Below, one piece after another: positions 34,984 through 43,011 of a stretch of 64,000 bases of DNA. The stretch is from NCBI GenBank assembly GCA_945890485.1, contig CAMDCN010000004.1, positions 248,001-312,000 of the forward strand. Direction: 5' to 3'. Made by a program: the position numbers and the translations under genes. The notes under the pieces were generated by a model. That model was not told the DNA's origin and ran no database searches. It saw only the letters and a list, made by a program, of their open reading frames with translations. The DNA comes from Candidatus Sulfopaludibacter sp. SbA3. Lineage in GTDB: Bacteria > Acidobacteriota > Terriglobia > Bryobacterales > Bryobacteraceae. Positions within the stretch are counted from its first letter, which is position 1, and each line of letters starts with the position of its first letter.

Positions 34984-35844
34984 TTACTGGGCTACAGGGC
35001 CGAGGAAGAAATGAAAGGCGTTGGCAAGAAAATCGCGCAGTTCGTTGCGCTTCACTACCGCATCCAGAAAGCCCTTATCCACCAGGAATTCCGAACGCTG
35101 GAACCCGGCCGGCAGTTTCTGGCGGATGGTCTGTTCAATCACGCGCGGCCCGGCAAAGCCAATCAGGGCGCCCGGCTCACCAATATTTAAGTCGCCCAGC
35201 ATCGCAAACGATGCCGTCACGCCGCCCGTCGTCGGGTCGGTCAGCAGGCTGATAAACGGCAGTCCGGCTTCGTCCAGTTTCATCAGCGCCGCCGACGTCC
35301 GCGCCATTTGCATCAGGCTCACTGCGCCTTCCTGCATCCGCGCGCCGCCAGAGGCGGAGACGATGAGGAGGGGACACTTTTCGGCCAGGCAACGCTCGAT
35401 CGCTCTCACGATCTTCTCGCCCACCACCGCGCCCATACTGCCGCCGATGAACTTCATGTTGAACGCGCAGCACTGCACGCGCCGGCCTTTGATCTTGCCG
35501 ACGGCCGAAATGATCGAATCCCGATGCCCCGTCGACTTCGCCATCGCGACCATCCGGTCGGCGTACGGTTTGGAATCGACGAAGTGGAGTGGGTCAGTCG
35601 ACCGTAGCGTGGCATCCAGTTCCTGCCATTCGCCATCGTCGAACAATAGGTTCAACCGTTCCTCGGCGTTCAATTTGAAGTGAAAGCCGCACTGGGTGCA
35701 GACCGACAGATTCTCCTCGAGATCCTTTTTCCAAATGATCTGGCCGCAGCCATCGCACTTCTCCCACAAGCCTTCGGTTTTCAGCTTGCGTTCGTCTTCG
35801 GGTTCGGTCGTAACGCTCGGGGTCTTTCGGGTCCACCAGGACAT
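34984..35844 (-). CDS. accD: Acetyl-CoA carboxylase carboxyltransferase subunit beta
   Basis: A 286-residue subunit that, with AccA, transfers the carboxyl group from carboxybiotin to acetyl-CoA to give malonyl-CoA, the first committed step of fatty-acid synthesis. The N-terminal zinc ribbon is complete (Cys30, Cys33, Cys49, Cys52). The crotonase-like core shows VSASGGARMQEGAVSLMQMA, LTDPTTGGVTASFAMLGD and GFAGPRVIEQTIRQKLPAGFQ. Length and start match the family. accA is not in the window. The gene lies between the PEP-CTERM gene (48 bases upstream) and the D-aminoacylase gene, all on the minus strand. Confidence 0.97.
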   Translation of the reverse strand: MSWWTRKTPSVTTEPEDERKLKTEGLWEKCDGCGQIIWKKDLEENLSVCTQCGFHFKLNAEERLNLLFDDGEWQELDATLRSTDPLHFVDSKPYADRMVAMAKSTGHRDSIISAVGKIKGRRVQCCAFNMKFIGGSMGAVVGEKIVRAIERCLAEKCPLLIVSASGGARMQEGAVSLMQMARTSAALMKLDEAGLPFISLLTDPTTGGVTASFAMLGDLNIGEPGALIGFAGPRVIEQTIRQKLPAGFQRSEFLVDKGFLDAVVKRNELRDFLANAFHFFLGPVAQ

Positions 35845-35892
35845 TGTTAACAGGGTATCGCGTAGGGCGATACCCTGGCAAGGACGATCGGA

Positions 35893-36465
35893 CTACCGCC
35901 GCGCGCGCCGCAGCAGCAACAGTCCCAGTCCGGCCGCGCCCATCAGCCATGTCGACGGTTCCGGAACGGTCGAGGAGATCGTCGAAACGGTCTCGGAGAG
36001 CCCGTCGCCGCGCACCCGCAGGTTGCCGCTCCACGGGAACAGGTTGTTGGGGTCGCCATCGTTGGTGTACGAAGTGATTACGGCAATGTACTGCGTGTTC
36101 GTCACAAGCGGCACACCGTTGATCCGGGATAGGACGCTCGAGTCTGCATCATCGTTGAAAGCAATCAGGTTCGTCAACGGGTTGTTCGGGTCAAACGTAT
36201 CCTGATAGAGGGCCAGCAGCGTGTTCGCTCCGGCCGGGAAAATGGAAGCGCCATCAGCAGGCTGGAGTGACAGCAGCACGCTCGAGTCCAACTCCATCGT
36301 GAAGTTCACGGTGGCGTAGGGCACATTAATTGGGCTCACGCTCAGCCCATCGCTGAAGGGCCGATTGTAAAACGGCGACGACGAACTGAGTTCGAACGGA
36401 GCCAGAATCTGGGCGCCAAAAACCGGCAGGCCCAGCAGAAGAGAAAGAATAAATGTACGAGTCAT
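35893..36465 (-). CDS. PEP-CTERM-anchored exported protein
   Basis: A 190-residue protein with a signal peptide (MTRTFILSLLLGLPVFGA), a beta-rich body and a textbook PEP-CTERM tail: VPEPSTWLMGAAGLGLLLLRRARR region (VPEPSTW, hydrophobic helix, basic end). Exosortase systems cut and process such tails during export to the surface or polysaccharide matrix. The body (~95-165) resembles DVUA0089-type domains found in PEP-CTERM proteins, with FNDDADSSVLSRI and YIAVITSYTNDG. The start at 36465 is chosen over the longer frame because the signal peptide begins there and AGGAAGG is at 36474-36480. No exosortase is in the window, but a PEP-CTERM-associated CAAX-type protease is encoded nearby at 36951. 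Confidence 0.88.
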   Translation of the reverse strand: MTRTFILSLLLGLPVFGAQILAPFELSSSSPFYNRPFSDGLSVSPINVPYATVNFTMELDSSVLLSLQPADGASIFPAGANTLLALYQDTFDPNNPLTNLIAFNDDADSSVLSRINGVPLVTNTQYIAVITSYTNDGDPNNLFPWSGNLRVRGDGLSETVSTISSTVPEPSTWLMGAAGLGLLLLRRARR

Positions 36466-36529
36466 AGGGAATACCTTCCTTACGACTCGGGAATTCCGCG
36501 CCAACCGTATCACCAAACCCAGTACTTTT

Positions 36530-36949
36530 TTACCGGGGGTACGGGTGGCCCCGAAGCGTGGCGAACGCCCGATAAACTTGTTCGGCCAACATGGCCCGCG
36601 CCAGCTCATGCGGCCACGTCATTGCACTCAACGACAACAGCAGATCCGCACGCGCCCGCTGCGCGTCGGAAAGGCCGTCGTGTCCTCCCAGAAGGAAGAC
36701 CAGGTCCCGCCCCTCATCCTCCAACTTGCCCACCAGCGCCGCAAACCGGGGAGAATCAATCTGCTTTCCCAGCGGATCCAAAAACATCTTGTATGCCGAA
36801 GGATGCCGATCCAGAAAGTCCAGTGCGCCAGGCTTCACTTCCCGAGCTTCGGCCGGCGCATACCGAGCGGTCCGCTTCAGGTATTCAGTCGTCAGGGCTT
36901 GGGCGTGCTGATCCCGAACCTTGCCGATGAAGTAGACGAAGACCTTCAA
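36530..36949 (-). CDS. rlmH: 23S rRNA (pseudouridine1915-N3)-methyltransferase RlmH
   Basis: A 139-residue SPOUT methyltransferase that methylates pseudouridine 1915 in helix 69 of 23S rRNA. Conserved parts are FLDPLGKQIDSPRFAAL, the SAM-binding FLLGGHDGLSDAQR and the C-terminal LSLSAMTWPHELARAMLAEQ...GHPYPR. It is somewhat shorter than the usual ~155 residues, mainly at the N-terminus. The frame opens further upstream, but the family homology begins with KVFVYFIGKVRD, so I use the TTG at 36949, one base after the stop of the CPBP gene. This makes rlmH the last gene of a coupled minus-strand set, an unusual neighbourhood for this housekeeping enzyme. Confidence 0.9.
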   Translation of the reverse strand: MKVFVYFIGKVRDQHAQALTTEYLKRTARYAPAEAREVKPGALDFLDRHPSAYKMFLDPLGKQIDSPRFAALVGKLEDEGRDLVFLLGGHDGLSDAQRARADLLLSLSAMTWPHELARAMLAEQVYRAFATLRGHPYPR

Positions 36950-36950
36950 G

Positions 36951-37616
36951 CTACATCCAGTATTCCCAACGCCCCGTCCAAATCGTAAACAACGATAAAC
37001 AGAGGTTGGTGACGCCATGGGCCAGGAACAGGTCGCCCAACCGCTTCGTCTTCACCATCCACAGGTTGTAGATTACGCCCGTTACCAATCCGACTTCCCA
37101 GAAGGGGCCATGTTCAGAGGCAAACAGCGCGGCCGAAATCAGCACGGCGGAGAGCGAATAGGCGCCCAGAGGCACCTTCAGAAAGTCCGGGTTGATCAAC
37201 CACCGCATCAGCCAGCCACGCCAGAAGAGCTCTTCGAGTATCGGAACCAGGATCGCCGCCCGTAGCGTTCGAAAAACGAGCACGCCCACCGAGCCCAGCG
37301 CCTCGGGCGGAATCGAGCTCGACACCTGCCCCGTCAGCGAGTTCGTAAAGAGCCAATGTTGCCGGTAGCCAGGAATCAGGGTATCCGGAGCGATCCACAG
37401 CAGCCAAACCCCAACACCCACCGCGATGCTCTGTAATGGCGCCGAGCAGCGGAAGTCGACCACGTTCCGCGAGAAAAACCAGATAACCGCCGTGAGGACA
37501 AGGACACGGAAGTACTGTTCCAGGCGCGGGTCCCACGGCCAATACGGCGCCGCAACCAGGAGAAGCAGGAACGCCGCGAACGGTGCGACGTAAGGGACGG
37601 CGGGATGTTTCATCAA
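36951..37616 (-). CDS. CPBP intramembrane metalloprotease (PEP-CTERM-associated CAAX type)
   Basis: A 221-residue membrane protein with about six to seven helices. The CPBP/Abi glutamates and arginine are in PILEELFWRGWLMRW, and the metal histidines lie in FASEHGPFWE and LAHGVTNLCL. These enzymes cleave or process membrane-linked proteins such as prenylated CAAX-type substrates. The arrangement and length match the CAAX-related subgroup that co-occurs with exosortase/PEP-CTERM systems (TIGR03008-like), and a PEP-CTERM gene lies 0.5 kb away. The ATG overlaps the stop of the di-haem protein by four bases and its own stop is one base from the rlmH start. Confidence 0.85.
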   Translation of the reverse strand: MMKHPAVPYVAPFAAFLLLLVAAPYWPWDPRLEQYFRVLVLTAVIWFFSRNVVDFRCSAPLQSIAVGVGVWLLWIAPDTLIPGYRQHWLFTNSLTGQVSSSIPPEALGSVGVLVFRTLRAAILVPILEELFWRGWLMRWLINPDFLKVPLGAYSLSAVLISAALFASEHGPFWEVGLVTGVIYNLWMVKTKRLGDLFLAHGVTNLCLSLFTIWTGRWEYWM

Positions 37617-40600
37617 GGCTTGGTTCCACGGATCCAGTTCAGGATCGTGTTGTACTCCGGCGAGCCCTTTTCAAACCGGACTCCTCCACCATGAGCAAGT
37701 TTCTTTGCGCCGAGCGTGCCTTCGCTCTCAGCATCGGTAATCGGTTTCAGAAGGATCAGGCTTTGTTCAGGATCCTCCAGATTGATCACATTCCTGGCCG
37801 TTGTCAGGGTCGCGTTGAACTGCGTATGGGAGGCATGGCAGTGGACACAGGCCTGGCCGTCTTTACCGCGGGTCGTCAGAATCGGTTCCACATAGCCGCG
37901 GAAATAGTCGTCATCGGGTCGCGCGCCGGTAGCGCCTGCCCGTGGCCCCCCTGGCTTGCGGGGAGTCGCTGGCGCCCGGCCCCAAGCCTGCAGGTTCGGA
38001 AGCTGCGCGGGCAGTTCCGAGAGCAGTTGCTTCACGATCGGCTCGCGGTCACCTTGCAGAGGGCCGGCCAAACGAGAGGCCTCGCCAAAGTTCACATCAC
38101 GCAGAATGATAGACGCGCTACGCGCCAAGGCTCCCAACTCCGGATGCTGCATGAGTGGCCGCAACGCCCGGGCCAATCGGTCGTTCGCGGGGCCGAAGAA
38201 GACGATCTGCTCGACGTCGTTTCCAATGCGGTTGTACACCGGTGGGAACGCGGTTGAATGGTCGGCGGTGGGGTCGTAAACATCGCCGCGTCGCAATTCG
38301 AACTCTGTCAGGCCGGTCAACAGCATCTTCTTCTGCTGCACGGAGCCCGATTCGAGCACCTTAGCGAATTTTCTCGATAGGCGGTCTTCGACGGCCAGGC
38401 GCCCTTTTACGACCTGCTCCCGATCCTGGGGCCGGGAGATGCCAGGCACCCAATTGTTGTACAAGTAGCGGATGTTTTCGTCGGCCAGGTTGTAGATGGC
38501 CTCTTTTAATGCACGATCGAGCCAAGGATGTTGCGGCTGCGCCAAGGAGGCGATTAGGGCGTCTTCGATCGTTTCGCGAGCCGCCAAGTCCGGGGACCAG
38601 AACCAGAACTGCCACAGGGCTTTTGCCGCCTGCAGCCGGATAGCCGGGGCCGGATCGTTCAGCAGCTTCGCCAAAGGAGCGGCCAACTCAGGCCGGCGCG
38701 CCAAGGCTGCGAAATGGGACGAAAACACACGCGTTGCGCCCCAGCGGGTGCGTTCGTGCTTCGAACTCAGTACGGCGATGAGCGGTTGCACTGGCGTATC
38801 CGGATACTCGCTGTAAAGCTGGCGGATCTGCAGAGCCGTCTCGCGCTGTACAAGCTTCGATGGATCGCCAAGCGCGTTGAAGTCCGGATTTGGTTTGGTG
38901 TACTTTGGGCTCGCGGCTTGGCCGCTCTGCGGATAGTAGGCGCTCAACGCCAGCACGGCCATCTGAGTTTCACGGAACGGCGTGCGGAAGTTTTCGTAGG
39001 TCTGCAGCGGATCCAGCCATCCGCCGAACGATTGCTGCCGTTTCAACAGGAAGTAGAGGCCCTTCTTCACCTGCGGATTGGAAAGCGGAATGCCAGCCGC
39101 ATGCAGGGTCCACAGCGCATGGCCCGTCTGGAACTCTACCGGGAGCGACTCCGGCTCCAGCTTCGCCGACCATTGTCCGTCGGGACGCTGCAAAGCCAGC
39201 AAGCGGGCCGCGTTGGCCGCGATCTTCGCGGCATATTTGGACTTGTCAATCGCCGCCAACGCCAGTGTCTGATAACACAGGTCGATCGTGTTCTTCACGG
39301 CGTCCTGCTCAATCAAGGCAGCCACTCGCGGATCGCGGGTGTTCTCCCACGCATACCAAGCTACCTCGTACGTCGACACGAGGGGCGTATTTCCGTTTGT
39401 CTCGTCCGGTGGCAGTTTCGTCCGGTCGCGGTAATAGAGCTTCAGGTATTCACCCACGCCATTGTGGAAATCCTGACGCCGCGGCGCCCCAGTCTGCTGT
39501 TCGTAGAGAGCGTTGAGGTGGGACATGCGGCTCAAAACGTTCGCCCCCGCCGAAATCACCCGGGACCACACGGCGCCCTCTTTTTCAAAACCGTAGAGCG
39601 GCCGGGGGTTGTTATAGAAGCGCTCGGCGAGGAAGGCGAGTTGGCTGGGATAGTGGGTCGCATAGCCGTGGCGATTGGCATACAACTGCGCTCGGAGGGT
39701 GAAATGCGTCGGGTGGCAGGCGACACACAGAGTGGTCTCCTGATGCGGCGATGCAATGCGATCATAAACGCCGCCGCGACGAGGTGTGTTGGCGTGCCAT
39801 GAATCGCCGGCGCCAATCAGATAGTCGAGCGCCGCCTGCACGGCCTGTTGCGGCATTGCGTAGGGAGGAGCGTCGTAGAGACGCGTCTCGAGCTTGTACG
39901 CTGGATGTGACATGCGGACCCGGACATAATAGAGGCCTGGTTCGCGGAGCGTCCGGGTGGTGAACTTGTTGCCCGGAAGTGCCTGCACCTCGTGCGGGAA
40001 CGTCACCGGGTCTTCGCCTTCTGAGTACTCGACGACTTTGCCGCCTACCACCCGATGCAGACTCACATCGACGGGAATGTTGTCGCGGTCGGGTACATCC
40101 AGCGCCAAGTGCAGCAGCTTGGGCGGTCCAGCCGGAAGTTCAAAGCGGAACCAGTCTTCCGCGGGAGCTTGCTTGCGGGAGTCCTCTAACGGGATATAGG
40201 CAGTCTCGTCCCCGGAACCCAGCACCGGGCGGCCAACGGAGATGGGCGTGGCGGTGGACCATGCGTTGTTCGGTTCGCTCTCATACTGCTGCGCGGGATC
40301 GAGGCGCCGCAGGAGGGTGTTCACGACGATTTGGGACGGGTGAGTCACGTGCAACGTCAGGCCTTCACCGGCGCCCACGTAGGTGAACAGGTCGCCATCG
40401 CCCGCGTGCAGTTTCTTCGTCAACTCAACGGCCGCCCCCCGGCGAAGTTCGACGGTGATCGACGCGCCCCGGAGTTGGGATGGCTCGGCCACCGAGACCA
40501 GCACCGACTGCGGACCAGGAAGCAGGTTCTTGCGAACCACGGCGGCAGGAGCCAGGCCAGCCGCGAGTAGGGAGAGGATGAGCGCAAGGCGCATAGTCAA
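37613..40600 (-). CDS. Large exported di-haem cytochrome c with cyclase-like and HEAT-like repeats
   Basis: A 995-residue protein with a signal peptide (MTMRLALILSLLAAGLAPAA). The N-terminal ~230 residues are beta-rich and PPC-like (ESEPNNAWSTATPI, EDWFRFELPAG). A first haem site CVACH lies near residue 292. An alpha-helical region resembling terpenoid-cyclase/prenyltransferase repeats follows (LLALQRPDGQWS, GLYFLLKRQQSFGGWLDPLQTY). HEAT-like repeats (~560-800) come next. A C-terminal cytochrome module has CVHCH near 918 and the HGGGVRFEKGSPEYNTILNWI end seen in acidobacterial and planctomycete cytochromes. A periplasmic redox or scaffold role is likely but no substrate can be named. The start abuts the TPR gene stop and the stop overlaps the CPBP gene. 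Confidence 0.8.
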   Translation of the reverse strand: MTMRLALILSLLAAGLAPAAVVRKNLLPGPQSVLVSVAEPSQLRGASITVELRRGAAVELTKKLHAGDGDLFTYVGAGEGLTLHVTHPSQIVVNTLLRRLDPAQQYESEPNNAWSTATPISVGRPVLGSGDETAYIPLEDSRKQAPAEDWFRFELPAGPPKLLHLALDVPDRDNIPVDVSLHRVVGGKVVEYSEGEDPVTFPHEVQALPGNKFTTRTLREPGLYYVRVRMSHPAYKLETRLYDAPPYAMPQQAVQAALDYLIGAGDSWHANTPRRGGVYDRIASPHQETTLCVACHPTHFTLRAQLYANRHGYATHYPSQLAFLAERFYNNPRPLYGFEKEGAVWSRVISAGANVLSRMSHLNALYEQQTGAPRRQDFHNGVGEYLKLYYRDRTKLPPDETNGNTPLVSTYEVAWYAWENTRDPRVAALIEQDAVKNTIDLCYQTLALAAIDKSKYAAKIAANAARLLALQRPDGQWSAKLEPESLPVEFQTGHALWTLHAAGIPLSNPQVKKGLYFLLKRQQSFGGWLDPLQTYENFRTPFRETQMAVLALSAYYPQSGQAASPKYTKPNPDFNALGDPSKLVQRETALQIRQLYSEYPDTPVQPLIAVLSSKHERTRWGATRVFSSHFAALARRPELAAPLAKLLNDPAPAIRLQAAKALWQFWFWSPDLAARETIEDALIASLAQPQHPWLDRALKEAIYNLADENIRYLYNNWVPGISRPQDREQVVKGRLAVEDRLSRKFAKVLESGSVQQKKMLLTGLTEFELRRGDVYDPTADHSTAFPPVYNRIGNDVEQIVFFGPANDRLARALRPLMQHPELGALARSASIILRDVNFGEASRLAGPLQGDREPIVKQLLSELPAQLPNLQAWGRAPATPRKPGGPRAGATGARPDDDYFRGYVEPILTTRGKDGQACVHCHASHTQFNATLTTARNVINLEDPEQSLILLKPITDAESEGTLGAKKLAHGGGVRFEKGSPEYNTILNWIRGTKP

Positions 40601-42916
40601 TTAGCCGAGTTTCTGCTGCAACTTCTTGATGTCTTCGAGTTCCTGCTTCTGGGGATTGGCCTTGAGCGCCGCTTCGATGGACCGCTTGGCTTGGGCGCTG
40701 TCGCCCCGCTGCGAGTGAGCCATTGCCAGGTGATAGTGGAACACCGCCACCGTCGGGTATTTGGCCGTTAACTCATTGAAGATTGGGACCGCGTTATTCG
40801 CCAGACCCTTCTTGATGTAAATCCAGCCGAGAGTGTCGGAGATCATGGGATCGTTCGGCGCTCTTTGCTTGGCGCGCTGGGCCAAGGTGAGAGCCGTGTC
40901 GAGCTCGCTTCCCTCTTCGGCCAGCAAATAAGCCAGATTGTTGAGGGCCGTAGCTTGGTCTGGCTGGATCCGCAACACCTGCTCATAGAGCGGACGAGCC
41001 TCCGTCCGCCGCTTCAAACTATCGAGCGTGGTCGCACGGTTCAAGAGGGGCGATATCTGCGTCGGCGCCAGATCCGAAGCCTTCTTCCATGACTCTAGCG
41101 CGGCAGTGTGATCGCCGCTCCGGCGCTGTGATTCCGCCAACCGCATGTACAGGTCGGGCACATTGCTTTGGGCCTGGGCGACCTTCTTGAAGATTTCGAC
41201 GGCCTGCGGATACTGGCCGGCGCGCATCGCAACCGTGCCCCGAGCGACCTGGAAGGCGAGCGCCTTCGGGTACTTCACCACTTCGGCGTCGACTACTTTG
41301 GCAGCGAGATCGAACTGATTCTGCGCCAAATAGGTCTCCACCAATCCCATCAGGCCACGAAGATCCGGAGGCTCCTGATAGTAAACCGCCTTAAAGTTCT
41401 CCTCCGCCCCTTTGAAATTCTTCTCTCTGAAATAGAGATAGCCCAACTGGTAGAGGGCGTCACGAGACTTCGGATACGCCTTCACCGTTTCGAGCAGGAG
41501 TGCCTTGGCCTGTGGATAGTCGTTGGTCGCCATGAGAGCATGGGACCGCACAAGCCGTCCGAACATATTGTTCGGGCTCTGCGATAGCACTTCCTGGGAT
41601 AGTTGCAGTGCCGAGGTCCAATCCTGCTTCTGCAAGCTCAGTTGAGCGAGGGCGTTGCGCGCCGGGAAAAAATCGGGCCGCAGCTTCAGGACTTCCTGCA
41701 GTTGCACTTTCGCCGCGTCCAGATCACCGCGGATCATCAGGGCGTTTCCGAGATCGAACCGTAGAACGGCGTTCTCCGGAAGTTTCGAGACGACCGACTG
41801 GAGGTCCGCAATTGCGGTATTCAGGTTTTCCGGCTTTCCGCCCAGAAGCCAGAGATGGGCGCGCAGGGCAATCGCGTCCGGATCCTTTTGATCCAGTTTC
41901 AGCATGGACTCAACAACCGTCTGGGCTTCAGCAATCTTCCCCTGGCGGGAATAAGCTTCGACCATGCCCAGACGCAAGGTCTTCTTCGCGGCCTCATCGG
42001 GCGCCTTGGCCAGACCCTGCTCTAGAACCTGAATGGCCTTCTCGAAGTTGCCAAGCCGGGCATAGAATGCTCCGACCTCATCGTAGGCATTGGGGAGTTT
42101 CGCACTTTCCTTCAGAAGACCATCGAGAGTGGAGGTCATCGCTTGCTCGTTCTTCACTCCGGCATAATGGGCGGCGAGTGCGATGTGCCCCCGGACCAGA
42201 GTCGGGTTATTGGCGAGGCGCAGCTTGGCTACTTGCTCGGCCTCGGCAAGCTTGCTACTCCGCAGATAAAAGGCGTAGAGGAGGTCATAGCCGCGCAGAT
42301 AGCCCTTCGAGTTCTCCACGAGCTTCTTCAGAAGATTCTCGGCATCGCTATCGCGCTTGAGAACCATGTACATGGTGGCAATCGCAACCTGCAACTCAGT
42401 TTCGTTGGGTTTGACTTTGTCTGCGGCAAGATAGCCATCCAAAGCCTCCTGCGGCTTGGATGCGAGCTGGTCGAGCATGGCTTGCAACCGCAGATATTCG
42501 AAGGATGTGGGGTGGGACTTCTTCAGCCGGGCCGCGAGATCCTGGGTCTCTTTTAGGGTGCCTGCGTTTTTCTTGGGATTCGCCGCGTATACCGAGATGT
42601 AGATGTCGCTCAGTTGCCGAAAGGCGTCCAGATTGTCCGGTTGCAGTTCCACGACACGTTGGAAAGCGCCAATCGCTTCCCGGATCTGACCCAGCTTCAT
42701 CGCCGTCAGCGCCAACCGGTAGTGCGCTTCGCCGAACCGGGCGTCTTCCTTCAACGCGTTCCGGAACATAATCGACGCTTCGCGGTATTTGCCCTTTTCG
42801 TAGTACTTGTTGCCGTTTGCGACGAATTTCTTTTTCCGCGACTCTGGATCGCTCATGCACGAATTGAGCAGGAGCGAGAGCGCGAGGACAGTGATAGTGA
42901 TTAAACGATGCAACAT
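40601..42916 (-). CDS. TPR-repeat lipoprotein
   Basis: A 771-residue lipoprotein: the signal MLHRLITITVLALSLLLNSC has a lipobox with Cys20. The rest is almost entirely tetratricopeptide repeats, about 18-20 units, for example GKYREASIMFRNALKEDARFGEAHYRLA and RTEARPLYEQVLRIQPDQATALNNLAYLL. It should be a periplasmic or outer-membrane scaffold. The arrangement resembles the TPR lipoproteins that accompany exosortase/EPS loci, although I see no EPS genes here. It is the first gene of the coupled set with the di-haem protein, the CPBP protease and RlmH. A partner in assembling the next gene's product is a reasonable guess. Confidence 0.85.
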   Translation of the reverse strand: MLHRLITITVLALSLLLNSCMSDPESRKKKFVANGNKYYEKGKYREASIMFRNALKEDARFGEAHYRLALTAMKLGQIREAIGAFQRVVELQPDNLDAFRQLSDIYISVYAANPKKNAGTLKETQDLAARLKKSHPTSFEYLRLQAMLDQLASKPQEALDGYLAADKVKPNETELQVAIATMYMVLKRDSDAENLLKKLVENSKGYLRGYDLLYAFYLRSSKLAEAEQVAKLRLANNPTLVRGHIALAAHYAGVKNEQAMTSTLDGLLKESAKLPNAYDEVGAFYARLGNFEKAIQVLEQGLAKAPDEAAKKTLRLGMVEAYSRQGKIAEAQTVVESMLKLDQKDPDAIALRAHLWLLGGKPENLNTAIADLQSVVSKLPENAVLRFDLGNALMIRGDLDAAKVQLQEVLKLRPDFFPARNALAQLSLQKQDWTSALQLSQEVLSQSPNNMFGRLVRSHALMATNDYPQAKALLLETVKAYPKSRDALYQLGYLYFREKNFKGAEENFKAVYYQEPPDLRGLMGLVETYLAQNQFDLAAKVVDAEVVKYPKALAFQVARGTVAMRAGQYPQAVEIFKKVAQAQSNVPDLYMRLAESQRRSGDHTAALESWKKASDLAPTQISPLLNRATTLDSLKRRTEARPLYEQVLRIQPDQATALNNLAYLLAEEGSELDTALTLAQRAKQRAPNDPMISDTLGWIYIKKGLANNAVPIFNELTAKYPTVAVFHYHLAMAHSQRGDSAQAKRSIEAALKANPQKQELEDIKKLQQKLG

Positions 42917-42983
42917 CGGCGTGGTGTGGAGATCCTAACCCTAATAGTATAACGGGCCGCCCGGTCTGAATACCTGACGGAGG

Positions 42984-43011
42984 TACTATTCCGCCGATAC
43001 TATTCCACCGA
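42984..43011. repeat. 14-bp tandem duplication over a stop codon
   Basis: TACTATTCCGCCGA (42984-42997) is followed directly by TACTATTCCACCGA (42998-43011), one mismatch in 14. The second copy contains the stop codon and last codons of the minus-strand propeller gene; the first copy is just downstream of it. It looks like a replication-slippage duplication. Confidence 0.6.
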
